Part shown: positions 8,761 through 18,029 of the stretch, piece after piece
How the letters are laid out: each line of letters starts with the position of its first letter
Position numbering within the stretch: position 1 is the stretch's first letter
Assembly (NCBI GenBank): GCA_963787045.1
Contig: CAWBBR010000003.1
Location: 62,001 to 126,000 of the forward strand
Direction: 5' to 3'
DNA from: DATJGR01 sp963787045
GTDB taxonomy: Bacteria; Pseudomonadota; Gammaproteobacteria; Pseudomonadales; Azotimanducaceae
Length of the DNA: 64,000 bases
Program-made: the position numbers and the translations under genes
Notes under the pieces: generated by a model
The model's database searches: none
Told to the model about the DNA's origin: nothing
The model's input: the letters and a program-made list of their open reading frames with translations, nothing else

Positions 8761-9945
8761 ATGATCATCAAACCACGCATTCGAGGCTTCATCTGCACGA
8801 CTGCGCATCCGAAAGGGTGTGCAGCGCATGTCGACGAGCAGATCGCCGCCGTGAAAGCGCGCGGCAAGTTCGCGAACGGCCCGAAGCGAGTGCTGGTGCT
8901 CGGTGCGTCTGGTGGGTATGGCCTCGCATCGCGCATCGTCAACGCATTCGGTGCAGGCGCCGCCACGCTCGGCGTCTCGTTCGAAAAAGCGCCCGAAGGC
9001 GATCGCACCGCGACCGCGGGTTGGTACAACAACCGTGCGTTCGAAGCGCGCGCCCATGCCGCGGGTCTATATGCAGAAACGCTCGATGGCGATGCGTTCT
9101 CCGATCAGATGAAGGCGCAGGTAATCGAACGGATCAAGAGCGACCTCGGCCAGATCGATCTGCTCGTGTACAGCCTCGCGTCGCCGGTTCGCCAGCACCC
9201 GCGCAGCGGCGTGCTGTATCGCTCGGCGATCAAACCGATCGGCGAGACGTATCACGTGAAGACGCTGAACGTCGACCGCGGGGTGGTGCAGGAAGTCGAT
9301 CTCGAACCGGCGACGCCGGAGGAGATCGCAGCAACCGTCGCCGTCATGGGCGGCGAAGACTGGGAATTCTGGATCGACGCATTGCAGGCGGCCGGCGTGC
9401 TTGCGCCCGGATTCAAGACGCTGTCGTATACCTATATCGGTACGGACCTGACGTGGCCGATCTACTGGCACGCGACGCTGGGCAAGGCGAAGGAAGACCT
9501 CGATCGAGCGGCCCGCGCCATCACGAAACGGTTGGCCGCATTGAAGGGCGAGGCGCGCGTCGCGGTGCTGAAGTTCGTCGTCAGCCAGGCCAGTTCGGCG
9601 ATTCCCGTGGTGCCGCTCTACGGCTCGCTGCTGTATCGCGTGATGAAGGACGCCGGCGTACACGAAACGACGATCGAACAGATCGACCGGCTGTATCGCA
9701 CGCAGGTCTATTCGGGCAAGCCGCAGCGTCTCGACGAAGAACAGCGCATCCGCATGGACGACGTCGAACTGACCGATGCGATTCAGGGCGACGTGAAGCG
9801 GCGCTGGCCGATCGTCAGCACCGAGAACCTCGCGACGCTCGGTGATCTCGACGGGTTCCGCGCCGACTTTCTGAAAATCTTCGGCTTCGGATTCGACGGC
9901 GTGGACTACGACGAAGATCTCGATCCGGCACTCGCCGACCTGTAA
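8761..9945 (+). CDS. fabV: Enoyl-ACP reductase, FabV type
   Basis: FabV catalyses the NADH-dependent last step of fatty acid elongation, reducing trans-2-enoyl-ACP. The protein has 394 residues and starts MIIKPRIRGFICTTAHPKGC as in the family. The nucleotide loop is VLVLGASGGYGLASRI. The Tyr-X8-Lys catalytic pair that separates FabV from FabI is present as Tyr235 and Lys244 in PIYWHATLGKAK. The C-terminus is of usual length. FabV enzymes are known to be far less sensitive to triclosan than FabI. No other fab gene is in the window, so whether this is the only enoyl reductase cannot be told. Confidence 0.96.
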   Translation: MIIKPRIRGFICTTAHPKGCAAHVDEQIAAVKARGKFANGPKRVLVLGASGGYGLASRIVNAFGAGAATLGVSFEKAPEGDRTATAGWYNNRAFEARAHAAGLYAETLDGDAFSDQMKAQVIERIKSDLGQIDLLVYSLASPVRQHPRSGVLYRSAIKPIGETYHVKTLNVDRGVVQEVDLEPATPEEIAATVAVMGGEDWEFWIDALQAAGVLAPGFKTLSYTYIGTDLTWPIYWHATLGKAKEDLDRAARAITKRLAALKGEARVAVLKFVVSQASSAIPVVPLYGSLLYRVMKDAGVHETTIEQIDRLYRTQVYSGKPQRLDEEQRIRMDDVELTDAIQGDVKRRWPIVSTENLATLGDLDGFRADFLKIFGFGFDGVDYDEDLDPALADL

Positions 9946-9948
9946 GCA

Positions 9949-10929
9949 ATGGCGGGGATCGAGAGGTGGATTGTCGTCGCCACGCTGTTCGTAACGCTGT
10001 TCGCAACGATGTTCGTCGCGTATGCGCGCGCCGGCGATGCAGTGATCGCTTATGAAGGGCCGTGCGATGCCTCCGCGGCGGTCGCCACCGGTCCAAACGA
10101 ATTCGTGGTGGCAAACGACGAGACCAACGTGCTGTTCAGCTACCGGCTCGGCGAGCCGAAGGCGATCGGGTCGCTCGACCTCACGCAATTTCTGGGCGTG
10201 GGCAGAAACCAGGAAGCCGACATCGAAGGCGCCGCTGCGATCGATTCCCGCGTCTACTGGATTTCGTCGCACAGCCGGAACAGCAAGGGCCAGGCGCGCT
10301 CGAGCCGATACCGGTTGTTCGCCACCGAACTGCGCAACGACGCCGCCAACCGGATCGTTCCCGTCGGCAAGCCGTACAAGCATCTGCTGCACGACCTGAC
10401 CGAATCGGCGTCGCTCGCGCGCTATCACCTGGCTGCCGCTTCCAAACTCGCCGCGGAAGCGGACGGCGGTCTGAACATAGAAGGGCTCGCGGCGACACCC
10501 GAAGGACAATTGCTCATCGGGTTCCGCAACCCGCTTCCAGACGAGCGCGCCCTCTTGGTTCCGTTGGAGAATCCGGGTGAAGTCGTCGACGGCAAGCGTG
10601 CGAGGCTTGGCGAAGCGTTCGAACTCAACCTCGGCCGTCGCGGCATCCGCAGCATCGAGCTGATGGACGGGCGATATCTGATCGTGGCGGGTCCGACGGC
10701 CGATGAAGGCAGCTTCGCGTTGTATCGCTGGTCCGGCAAACGGGGCGATGCGGCGGAACCGATCGCGGTCGATCTCGGCTCGTTGCGACCCGAGGCGCTG
10801 TTCGCGATTCCGCAAACCGCGAAGGTGCAGTTGCTCAGCGACGACGGCGGCGTAGCGAGCGCCGGCGTGGAGTGCAAGAACCTGCCCGCCGCTAAGCAGA
10901 CGTTCAGGAGCCTCGTCATCACGCCCTGA
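9949..10929 (+). CDS. DUF3616 domain protein, exported
   Basis: A 326-residue protein with an N-terminal signal-like segment (WIVVATLFVTLFATMFVAYARA) followed by a DUF3616 region. Landmarks are SAAVATGPNEFVVANDETNVL, AAIDSRVYWISSHSRNSKG, GGLNIEGLAATPEGQLLIGFRNP and RSIELMDGRYLIVAGP, in a pattern resembling beta-propeller blades. The function of the family is unknown; an exported or periplasmic binding or enzymatic propeller is possible. ATG 9949 follows the fabV stop by three bases, so it is probably read from the fabV transcript. The 90 bases after its stop hold no gene or clear hairpin. Confidence 0.78.
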   Translation: MAGIERWIVVATLFVTLFATMFVAYARAGDAVIAYEGPCDASAAVATGPNEFVVANDETNVLFSYRLGEPKAIGSLDLTQFLGVGRNQEADIEGAAAIDSRVYWISSHSRNSKGQARSSRYRLFATELRNDAANRIVPVGKPYKHLLHDLTESASLARYHLAAASKLAAEADGGLNIEGLAATPEGQLLIGFRNPLPDERALLVPLENPGEVVDGKRARLGEAFELNLGRRGIRSIELMDGRYLIVAGPTADEGSFALYRWSGKRGDAAEPIAVDLGSLRPEALFAIPQTAKVQLLSDDGGVASAGVECKNLPAAKQTFRSLVITP

Positions 10930-11019
10930 GCGCGGCACTCTTCGGTTGTACGAACCGACGCACGCCGCCGTGCGTGTCGTCCGCTGCGCGCGGCGGACGA
11001 TGCGGCCGACACTGCCTGC

Positions 11020-12195
11020 ATGCATCGCAATCTGCTCGGCCAGCGCGTTGAACGGTTTCGCTTCGCCGCATACCTGTGGTTCGGCGTCGTCCTGTGCGTT
11101 GTCGCGCGCGCTGCGGATCCGCCGGAACCGGCGTGGCTCTTCGCTGCGTTCGTTCCGACCCTGCCGTGGCTGGCGCGCGCGAGTCGCAGGACGTTCGGCG
11201 CGGCGGTCGACGACGCGGAAAACGCGCTCACGCCGTTCGTCGTCGCGGTGCTCGTTCTGCCGCCGTTGCCGAGTGTGGCAACGATCGGTGCGCTGTTGAC
11301 CGGCGCAGTCGCGCAGTTCGGCTGGCGGGGTCTGTCGCGGTGCGGCGTGTTCGTCGTGGCCGGTTGGTGCGCCGGTGCGCTCGTCGCGCCGCCGATCGTT
11401 CATCAACCGAGCCGCATCGTCGATGCGCTGTGTCTCGCGTTCATGGTGGCGTATACCACGCCCCTCTGCGCACTCGGTTACGAGGAGACGATGCGGATGC
11501 ATCGAATGCGCGAACGGTTGCGAGCCGTGTCCGGAGAACTCGAGCAACAGCGCGATCGGCTCTCGCGCTACGTCGCGGCACCGGTGGCGGCGCGGTCCAC
11601 GAAAGCGCCGCTCGAGCGGCGGTGGCTCACCGTCGCATTCGTCGATATCTCGGATTTCACCGCGCTTACCGAACGGCTCGAGCCGGAAGATCTGACGAGC
11701 CTGCTCGACGCTTTCTTCGCAGCGCTGGTCGAACTGGCGGCGCGCTATAAAGGCAATCTGCACAAGTTTCTGGGCGACGGCGCGCTGATCAGCTTCGGCG
11801 ATGTGACAAGCGAGGGTCGACAGGCAGACGCGCGCGCTTGCGTCGCAATGCTCGGACAACTCGCATGTCTGATCGACCGACTGAACGCAGCGGCGCGCGG
11901 TCGCGGCATTCCGGCGGTGCTCGCGGTGCGCTCCGGCGTCGCGTCGGGCTTCTGCTCGGTCGGCGATTTCGGTGCGGACGAACGCATCGAGTACACCATG
12001 ATCGGCACTGCGGTGAATCTGGCGAGCCGGCTCGAAGGTCTCGCGCCGGTCGGTGAAACGTGGCTGTCGCAGGCGACTCGCGATCTCGTCGGAGGCGATC
12101 ACTTCGAGGCGGTCGGCCCGCTCGCGGTGAAAGGAGTTGCGGAACCGGTCACGGCTTTTCGCCTTTGCGATCCATTCGGGGATCCGTTCGGTTGA
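11020..12195 (+). CDS. Membrane-anchored class III adenylate/guanylate cyclase
   Basis: The 391-residue protein has a hydrophobic N-terminal half (about residues 15-155, roughly five membrane segments), a short linker helix (about 157-185) and a class III cyclase domain (about 200-385). Metal-binding aspartates are Asp209 and Asp253, in AFVDISDFTALTERL and HKFLGDGALISFGD. Lys249 sits where adenylate cyclases select adenine, and Asn333 and Arg337 (AVNLASRLEG) match the transition-state residues. All key residues are present, so it should be active, probably making cAMP. CpdA, a cAMP phosphodiesterase, lies 29 kb away. The signal sensed by the membrane half is unknown. The start is ATG 11020. 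Confidence 0.85.
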   Translation: MHRNLLGQRVERFRFAAYLWFGVVLCVVARAADPPEPAWLFAAFVPTLPWLARASRRTFGAAVDDAENALTPFVVAVLVLPPLPSVATIGALLTGAVAQFGWRGLSRCGVFVVAGWCAGALVAPPIVHQPSRIVDALCLAFMVAYTTPLCALGYEETMRMHRMRERLRAVSGELEQQRDRLSRYVAAPVAARSTKAPLERRWLTVAFVDISDFTALTERLEPEDLTSLLDAFFAALVELAARYKGNLHKFLGDGALISFGDVTSEGRQADARACVAMLGQLACLIDRLNAAARGRGIPAVLAVRSGVASGFCSVGDFGADERIEYTMIGTAVNLASRLEGLAPVGETWLSQATRDLVGGDHFEAVGPLAVKGVAEPVTAFRLCDPFGDPFG

Positions 12196-12249
12196 CGCGA
12201 GAGAGGCGGCTAACTAAGGTGCGCCGGACCTCACTGGAATGCCATTTCG

Positions 12250-13290
12250 ATGTCGATCGATGCACGCACGGACAGCGTTTTCCTGAAGGCGTGCCGCGGC
12301 GAAACCGTGCCGCACACGCCGATCTGGCTGAACCGCCAGGCGGGTCGCTACATGCGCGAATACCACGACGTAAAGGGCGCAACGACCAGCCTCGACTTCT
12401 TCAAGAACCCCGACCTCGCCGCGCGCGTGACGCTGGATGCGCAACGCATTCTCGGCGTAGACGCGGCGATCATGTTCGCCGATCTGCTGCCGGTGCTCGA
12501 ACCGATGGGCATGCGGCTCAGCTACGAGCCCGGCGAAGGTCCGGTGTTCGCGAATCCGGTGCGCAGCGCGAAGGACGTGTCGCGGCTGGCGATCGTTCCT
12601 GCCGACGAGGGCACGCCGTACATCGCGGAGACGGTCAAACAGATCCTGCACGACTTGCCGAAGTCGGCCGCACTGATCGGCTTTGCCGGCGCGCCCTTCA
12701 CGCTCGCGTCGTATGCGATCGAAGGACGCGGCTCGCGCAACTACGTGTGGGTCAAGAAGATGATGTACGGCGCGCCGCAGTTGTGGGACGTGCTGATGAC
12801 CAAGCTCGTACAGACCGTGGCCGACTATGTGCGGCTGCAGATCGACGCCGGCGTTCACGCAGTTCAACTGTTCGACTCCTGGGTGGGTTGCCTGTCGGTG
12901 GCCGACTATCGCCGCTACGTCGCGCCGTATAGCAAATCGCTGATCGACCGTATCGGGGGGCGCGTGCCGATCATCTATTTCGGCACCGGCAATTCTCACC
13001 TGGTCGACGACATGTATGCGGCGGGTCCGGACGTGCTGGCGCTCGACTGGCGCACGCCGATTAGCGACACGTGGGACCGGCTCGGCTGCACCGCGGTGCA
13101 AGGGAATCTGGATCCGATCGTGTTGTGTGCCGATCGCGCCGCGGTAGCCGCGCAGACGCAGGCGATCCTCGACGAAGTGGGTGGCCGCAACGGCCACATC
13201 TTCAACCTGGGTCACGGCATCGTGCCGGAGACGCCGGTCGACAACGTCAAGTATCTCGTCGACCTCGTGCACGAGCGTTCGGCGCGCTAG
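12250..13290 (+). CDS. hemE: Uroporphyrinogen decarboxylase
   Basis: HemE decarboxylates uroporphyrinogen III to coproporphyrinogen III in heme synthesis. The 346-residue protein carries the family signatures TPIWLNRQAGRYMREY near the N-terminus, IMFADLLPVLEPMGM and GFAGAPFTLASYAIEG. It also has AVQLFDSWVG, VIGNLDP-like QGNLDPIVL and the C-terminal FNLGHGIVPETPVDNVKYLV. The start is ATG 12250, and the length is typical. The VanZ-like gene begins two bases after its stop. No other heme gene is present. Confidence 0.97.
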   Translation: MSIDARTDSVFLKACRGETVPHTPIWLNRQAGRYMREYHDVKGATTSLDFFKNPDLAARVTLDAQRILGVDAAIMFADLLPVLEPMGMRLSYEPGEGPVFANPVRSAKDVSRLAIVPADEGTPYIAETVKQILHDLPKSAALIGFAGAPFTLASYAIEGRGSRNYVWVKKMMYGAPQLWDVLMTKLVQTVADYVRLQIDAGVHAVQLFDSWVGCLSVADYRRYVAPYSKSLIDRIGGRVPIIYFGTGNSHLVDDMYAAGPDVLALDWRTPISDTWDRLGCTAVQGNLDPIVLCADRAAVAAQTQAILDEVGGRNGHIFNLGHGIVPETPVDNVKYLVDLVHERSAR

Positions 13291-13292
13291 CG

Positions 13293-13691
13293 ATGATTCG
13301 TGCGCCGCGCTGGCTGATCCTAATCGGATTCTGGATACCGTTCGTGTTCACGACATATGCGGCTTTTGCCCCGCACGGTGTGCCGATGCCGTTCCAGGTC
13401 AGCGACATCCTGCTGCACGCGAGTGCGTTCACGTATCTAACGGCCGCGCTGTGGTTCGCGCATCACGGCGGCGATCGCGGCTGGAAACCGGCAGCGTGGA
13501 TGCTGGCTTACGGTATTGCGATCGAGCTGATCCAGTCGTTCGAACCGACGCGCGACGCCGAACTGAAGGACGTGCTGGTCGACGTGATCGGCATCACGCT
13601 GGGCCTCGCGCTCTATCGCTGGGTAGTGTCGCGCCTGTTTGCAACGGCGCCGACACTACCGCGCGATCAGATCACGAGTCCGAGTCCGTAA
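13293..13691 (+). CDS. VanZ-like small membrane protein
   Basis: A 132-residue protein with about four hydrophobic segments: LILIGFWIPFVFTTYAAF, SDILLHASAFTYLTAALWF, AAWMLAYGIAIELIQSF and VLVDVIGITLGLALY. The spacing SDILLHASAF...GIAIELIQSFEPTRDAELKDVLVDVIG is typical of VanZ-like proteins. The family name comes from a teicoplanin-resistance gene, but most chromosomal members have no known role. It starts at ATG 13293, two bases after hemE, so it is probably translationally coupled. Its last 20 bases overlap the 3' end of the convergent ilvD. Confidence 0.75.
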   Translation: MIRAPRWLILIGFWIPFVFTTYAAFAPHGVPMPFQVSDILLHASAFTYLTAALWFAHHGGDRGWKPAAWMLAYGIAIELIQSFEPTRDAELKDVLVDVIGITLGLALYRWVVSRLFATAPTLPRDQITSPSP

Positions 13692-15344
13692 CGGCGCCGA
13701 GACTCGCTGAACTCACCAGTTTCGCGTACTTCGCGAGCGCGCCTCGGTCGGCGTACGGCGGCGGCGCTTTCCAACGAGCGCGTCGTGCCGCGAGTTCCGA
13801 ATCGGACACTTCGAGCGTGATCTCGCGTTTCTGCGCATCGATGGTGATCCGATCGCCGTCTTCGATCAGCGCGATCGGTCCGCCGACGAATGCTTCGGGC
13901 GTGATGTGGCCGACCACGAAGCCGTGGCTGCCGCCGCTGAAACGGCCGTCGGTGATCAGCGCCACGTCGCCGGCCAGACCGTGGCCCATGATGGCGCTGG
14001 TCGGCGACAGCATTTCGCGCATGCCGGGACCGCCTTTCGGGCCTTCGTAGCGGATCACGATGACGTCGCCTTTCCGACGGTGCCGTCGAGGATCGCCTGC
14101 ATGCCGCCTCTTCGCCGTCGAACATGCGCGCGATGCCGCAGAAATGCAGCCCTTCCTTGCCGGAAATTTTTGCGACCGCGCCATCGGGCGCGAGGTTGCC
14201 GTACAGGATCACGAGGTGACTGTCTTTCTTGATCGGATTCGAACGGCCGGATGATCTTCTGACCGGGCGGATACGGCTTCACCCCAGCGAGGTTCTCCGC
14301 CATGGTCTGGCCGGTGACGGTCAGGCAATCGCCGTGCAGCAAGCCTTCGTCGAGCAGCATTTTCATCAGCGGCCGGATGCCGCCGATGGCGACCAGTTCG
14401 GACATCGAGTAGTTTGCCGCTCGGCTTCAGATCGGCGAGCACCGGCACGCGTTTGCCGATGCGCGTGAAATCGTCGAGCGACAGTTTCACATCCGCGCGG
14501 CGTGCGCGATGGCGAGCAGATGCAGCACGGCGTTCGTCGAACCGCCGAGCGCGATGACGACGGTGATGGCGTTCTCGAACGCCTTCTCGCGCAGGATGTC
14601 GAGCGGCTTGATGCCGCGTTCGAGCAGGTTCACCACCGCGGCGCCGGCGCGGCGCAATCGCCATCTTGTCTGGCGAAATGGCGTTCTGCGCGGAGCTGTT
14701 CGGCAGGCTCATGCCGAGCGCTTCGATGGCGCGACGCCATCGTGTTCGCGGTGTACATGCCGCCGCACGAGCCGGGGCCGGGAATCGCGCTTGCTTCGAC
14801 GTCTTGCAGTTCCGCGTCGGTGATCTTTCGCCGCGTGCGCGCCGATCGCTTCGAACACCGAGACGACGTCGCGCTTGCTCTGTCGCCGGTGATGATCGTG
14901 CCGCCATAGACGAACACGCCGGGCGATTCATGCGCGCCATGGCCATCGCGCAGCCCGGCATGTTCTTGTCGCAACCGCCGATGGCCACGAAACCGTCGAA
15001 GCCTTCGCGCCCACGACCGTCTCGATCGAGTCGGCGATGACTTCGCGCGACACGAGCGAGTATTTCATGCCTTCGGTGCCCATCGAGATGCCGTCGGAGA
15101 TGGTGATGGTGTTGAAGACGATGGCTTTGCCGCCGGCTTCGCCCGCGCCCTTCGCGGCTTCGAGCGCGAGCTTGTCGATGTGCATGTTGCACGGCGTGAC
15201 CGTGCTCCAGGTCGACGCGATGCCGACCTGCGGTTTCGAGAAATCTGCGTCGGTGAAGCCGACCGCGTACAGCATCGCGCGCGCCGGCGCGTTGGTGAGT
15301 CCGTCGACGACGCGCGACGAGTGGCGTCGTTTGTCAGTGGCCAT
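13672..15344 (-). CDS. ilvD: Dihydroxy-acid dehydratase with about eleven frame breaks
   Basis: IlvD is the iron-sulfur dehydratase of isoleucine and valine synthesis. Start ATG 15344 gives MATDKRRHSSRVVDGLTNAP. Conserved blocks then appear in changing frames: GFVAIGGCDKNMPGCAMAM (cluster cysteine), SPGVFVYGGTIITGD, AIPGPGSCGGMYTANTMAS, ALGMSLPNSSA, ITVVIALGGSTNAVLHLLAI, SELVAIGGIRPLMKM, ILYGNLAPDGAVAKISGKEG and GPGMREMLSPTSAIMG. I place frame changes near 15006, 14925, 14882, 14834, 14731, 14651, 14498, 14412, 14238, 14103 and 14070. The order and total length (about 557 residues) match a complete IlvD, so an error-rich sequence patch is the likely cause. As written the gene could not make protein. 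Confidence 0.9.
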
Positions 15345-15367
15345 TCTCGTTACCTCGGTACCTCGGG

Positions 15368-16697
15368 TCAGATCGTTTTCGCGAGCCGTTTCAGCATCAC
15401 GGCCGAGTTGCGTTGGAAGTTGTACACCGCTTTGCGCGGCGCCGGGAGTTCGTCGACCGTCGCGTCGACGAAACCCTGCTCTTTGAACCAGTCGCGCGTT
15501 TGCGTCGTCAGCAGGAACAGCTGATCGAGCCCGAGCCTGCGCGCTTCGGTTTCGATCTTGCGGACCAGCGCGGCGCCGTGCTCCTTCGCGTCGAGCCGAT
15601 AGCTCGGGTGCGTGGCGAGGCACGCGAGTTCGCCGGAGCGCTCGTCCTCGAACGGATACAACGCACAGCAACCGATGATGTTGCCGTCGAGCTCCGCAAC
15701 GAAAAACCGGTCGATCTCGCGTTCGAGCCGGTCGCGCGGCCGTCGCACCAATACGCCGGCGTTCTCGAGCGGGCGGATCGAGTTCGACGATGCCGGCGAC
15801 GTCTTCCGCAGTGGCGCGGCGGATGTGCTGGAAACCGTCTTCGCTGATCTGCGTGCCGCAACCGGCGGCGGTGTACAGCTCCTGCAGCAGCGCGCCGTCG
15901 TCGCCAAATCCGATCAGGTGCGTGCGCGGCACGCCGGCGCGACACGCGCGCAGCAACTCGGTCAGGCGCAACCGCGTCGTGTCGTCGAGGGTCGCGGTGT
16001 CGAGCAACGAATCGAGTTCGCTCGGCGACAGATCGGACAGCGGGGTACCGTCCGCATCGGTGACCGCGGACGCGGAGTCGAACGTGATCAGCTTGTCGGC
16101 GCCGAGCGCGATGGCGACGTCGGTGGCGAGTTCCTCGCTCGATAGATTGAACGCTTCACCGGACGGCGAGTAGCCGAGCGGCGACAACAGCACGATGCAA
16201 TGCTCGTTCAGCATCTGATGGATGCGTTCGCTGTGAATCCGCCGCACGCGACCGGTGAACAGATGGTCGATGCCGTCGACCACGCCGAACGGCCGCGCGG
16301 TGACGAGGTTGCCGGACAACACGTGAATCTTGGTGTTGTGCAGCGGCGTGTTCGGCAAGCCCATCGAGAACAGCCCTTCGATGCGCACGCGGACCCGCGC
16401 AACGGCGGATTCCACCTGCACGATCGTCGGCTGGTCGGTGATGCGACGGTGGTCGTGAAAGTGCGGCGTCAACCCGGCGGCGGCAACGGCCGCGTCGATC
16501 TGCGGTCGGGCGCCGTGCACGAGCACGACGCGCACGCCCAGCACCGACAGCAATGCGAGGTCGTGCACGATGTGCGTGATGTTGTCGTGCACGATCGCAT
16601 CGCCGCCCAACAGGATGACGAAGGTCTTGTGCCGGTGCGTGCTGATATACGGCGTCGAATCGCGGAACCAGCGCGCGTATTGGGTCGGATCGGTCAT
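15368..16697 (-). CDS. argA: N-acetylglutamate synthase, kinase-fold plus GNAT, one frame break
   Basis: This enzyme acetylates glutamate with acetyl-CoA, the first step of arginine synthesis. The N-terminal two thirds is an amino-acid-kinase fold: FVILLGGDAIVHDNITHIVHDL, VVLVHGARPQIDAAV, VLLSPLGYSPSGEAFNLSSEE and ALGADKLITF. The C-terminal part is a GNAT domain: FFVAELDGNIIGCCALYPF, ELACLATHPSYR and GLDQLFLLTTQTRDWFKEQGF. An extra base near 15780 separates EDVAGIVEL from IRPLENAGVLVRR. I start at ATG 16697, two codons inside the longest frame. It sits between ilvD and argE on the same strand, with gaps of 23 and 14 bases. Confidence 0.9.
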
Positions 16698-16711
16698 GGG
16701 CAAACGCTGTC

Positions 16712-17872
16712 TTAGTGCACGCAGACTTCGGCGATCAGTTGCGTCAGCACGTCCACTGCCGGTTGGATGCGATCGGCGGCCAGGTATTCGTCGGGCTGGT
16801 GTGCCTGATCGATGCTGCCGGGTCCGAAGATCACCGTCTCCATGCCGAGCGCCTGCAGGAACGGACCCTCGGTGCCGAACGCCACGGTGCCGGCGGCGGT
16901 TCCCGACAATCGCTCCAAGGTGCGCACGAGCCGGCCGTCGCTCGGAGTGGCAAACGGCAATACCGGTGGCGAGACCGGCGTCATCGTGATGGCGGTGCCG
17001 TGTGCTTCGGCGGATCGTGCGAGGCGGATCTCCAGCGCCGAAACGATCGCGGCGGTGTCCATGCCGGGCAACAGCCGCAGGTCGATCTGCAGATCGGCGT
17101 GATCGCAGATGCGGTTCGGGTTGTCGCCGGCGCGCAGGCAGCCGAGGTTCAGCGTCGGCACCGACACGTCGAACGCGGTGTTGCGGTGCGCGGCGGCGAG
17201 TTGCGCGCGAAACGCCAGCAACTCACCCATAACGCAATGCATCGCATCGAGCGCGTTGTGGCCGAGGTCGGGATCGGACGAATGTCCCGACGAACCCTGC
17301 AACGCGATCGACAGCATCATGAAACCCTTGTGGGCGAAGATCGGCCGGAAGTCGGTCGGTTCACCGACCACCGCGAATTGCGGCTTCGGAATATCGGCGG
17401 CCGCGAGACAGCGGGCGCCGGCCATCGACGACTCCTCGTCGGAGGTCGCCACGATCGTCAGCGGCGATTTCAGCGTCATGCCTTCGAACTGACGAGCCGC
17501 CTCGATCGCGATCGGAAAGAAGCCCTTCATGTCGCACGCACCGAGCCCGTAGAAGCGTCCGTCGCGCTCGGTCAGCGCGAACGGGCTTTGCGACCAGTGC
17601 GCGTCGTCGTACGGAACCGTGTCGGTATGCCCGGCGAGCACCAATCCGCCCGTACCGGTACCCAGAGTCGCGATCAGATTCGCCTTGCCCGGCGCGTTCG
17701 GCAGCGGCTGGACGGTGGTCTTGAAGCCGAGCGACTCGAGCCACGTCGCGAGCTCGTTGATCACGGCGAGGTTGCTCTGATCGAGGGCCGCGGTGGTGCA
17801 GCTGACAGACGGCGTCTTGATCAGCGATTGCAGCATCGACAGTAGCGGTGGCGCGTGCATAACCGGGTTCAT
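16712..17872 (-). CDS. argE: Acetylornithine deacetylase
   Basis: ArgE hydrolyses N-acetylornithine to ornithine and acetate, so it acts later in the arginine pathway than the neighbouring synthase. It is an M20 zinc peptidase. The metal-site blocks are present: GLVLAGHTDTVPYDDAHW, GRFYGLGACDMKGFFPIAI, TSDEESSMAGARCL and VVGEPTDFRPIFAHKGFM. The C-terminal SIDQAHQPDEYLAADRI contains the last zinc histidine. ATG 17872 (MNPVMHAPP) and ATG 17860 (MHAPPLLSML) are both possible; neither has a clear Shine-Dalgarno sequence. The 157 bases to 18030 are the divergent upstream region shared with the GspE/PilB gene. Confidence 0.93.
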   Translation of the reverse strand: MNPVMHAPPLLSMLQSLIKTPSVSCTTAALDQSNLAVINELATWLESLGFKTTVQPLPNAPGKANLIATLGTGTGGLVLAGHTDTVPYDDAHWSQSPFALTERDGRFYGLGACDMKGFFPIAIEAARQFEGMTLKSPLTIVATSDEESSMAGARCLAAADIPKPQFAVVGEPTDFRPIFAHKGFMMLSIALQGSSGHSSDPDLGHNALDAMHCVMGELLAFRAQLAAAHRNTAFDVSVPTLNLGCLRAGDNPNRICDHADLQIDLRLLPGMDTAAIVSALEIRLARSAEAHGTAITMTPVSPPVLPFATPSDGRLVRTLERLSGTAAGTVAFGTEGPFLQALGMETVIFGPGSIDQAHQPDEYLAADRIQPAVDVLTQLIAEVCVH

Positions 17873-18029
17873 TGGGGTTCTGGCGCGATAATGCCCGGTT
17901 TCGTGAAGGGGGTCTAATATTGCGGTCCGCAGGCCTTCGGCGAGCGATTTGCGCCTTGAAAACACAGGTTGCATGCCGTTAACTGCCCCAGGCTCCTCTA
18001 GACCGAGCCGGCGCGCGCACAGGAATGCC

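Noticed and set aside
9067..12102. 1011-residue open frame on the minus strand
   Set aside because: It is antisense to fabV, the DUF3616 gene and the cyclase. It is rich in Arg and His with no domain, a typical GC-rich shadow of real genes.
13293..13691. Teicoplanin resistance gene vanZ
   Set aside because: Only the VanZ-like fold is shared. There is no van cluster, and such proteins are common in chromosomes without resistance.
14070..15006. Programmed frameshifting or an unusual genetic code in ilvD
   Set aside because: The breaks go in both directions, have no common slippery sequence, and absent or rare elsewhere in long clean genes. Sequence error explains them better.
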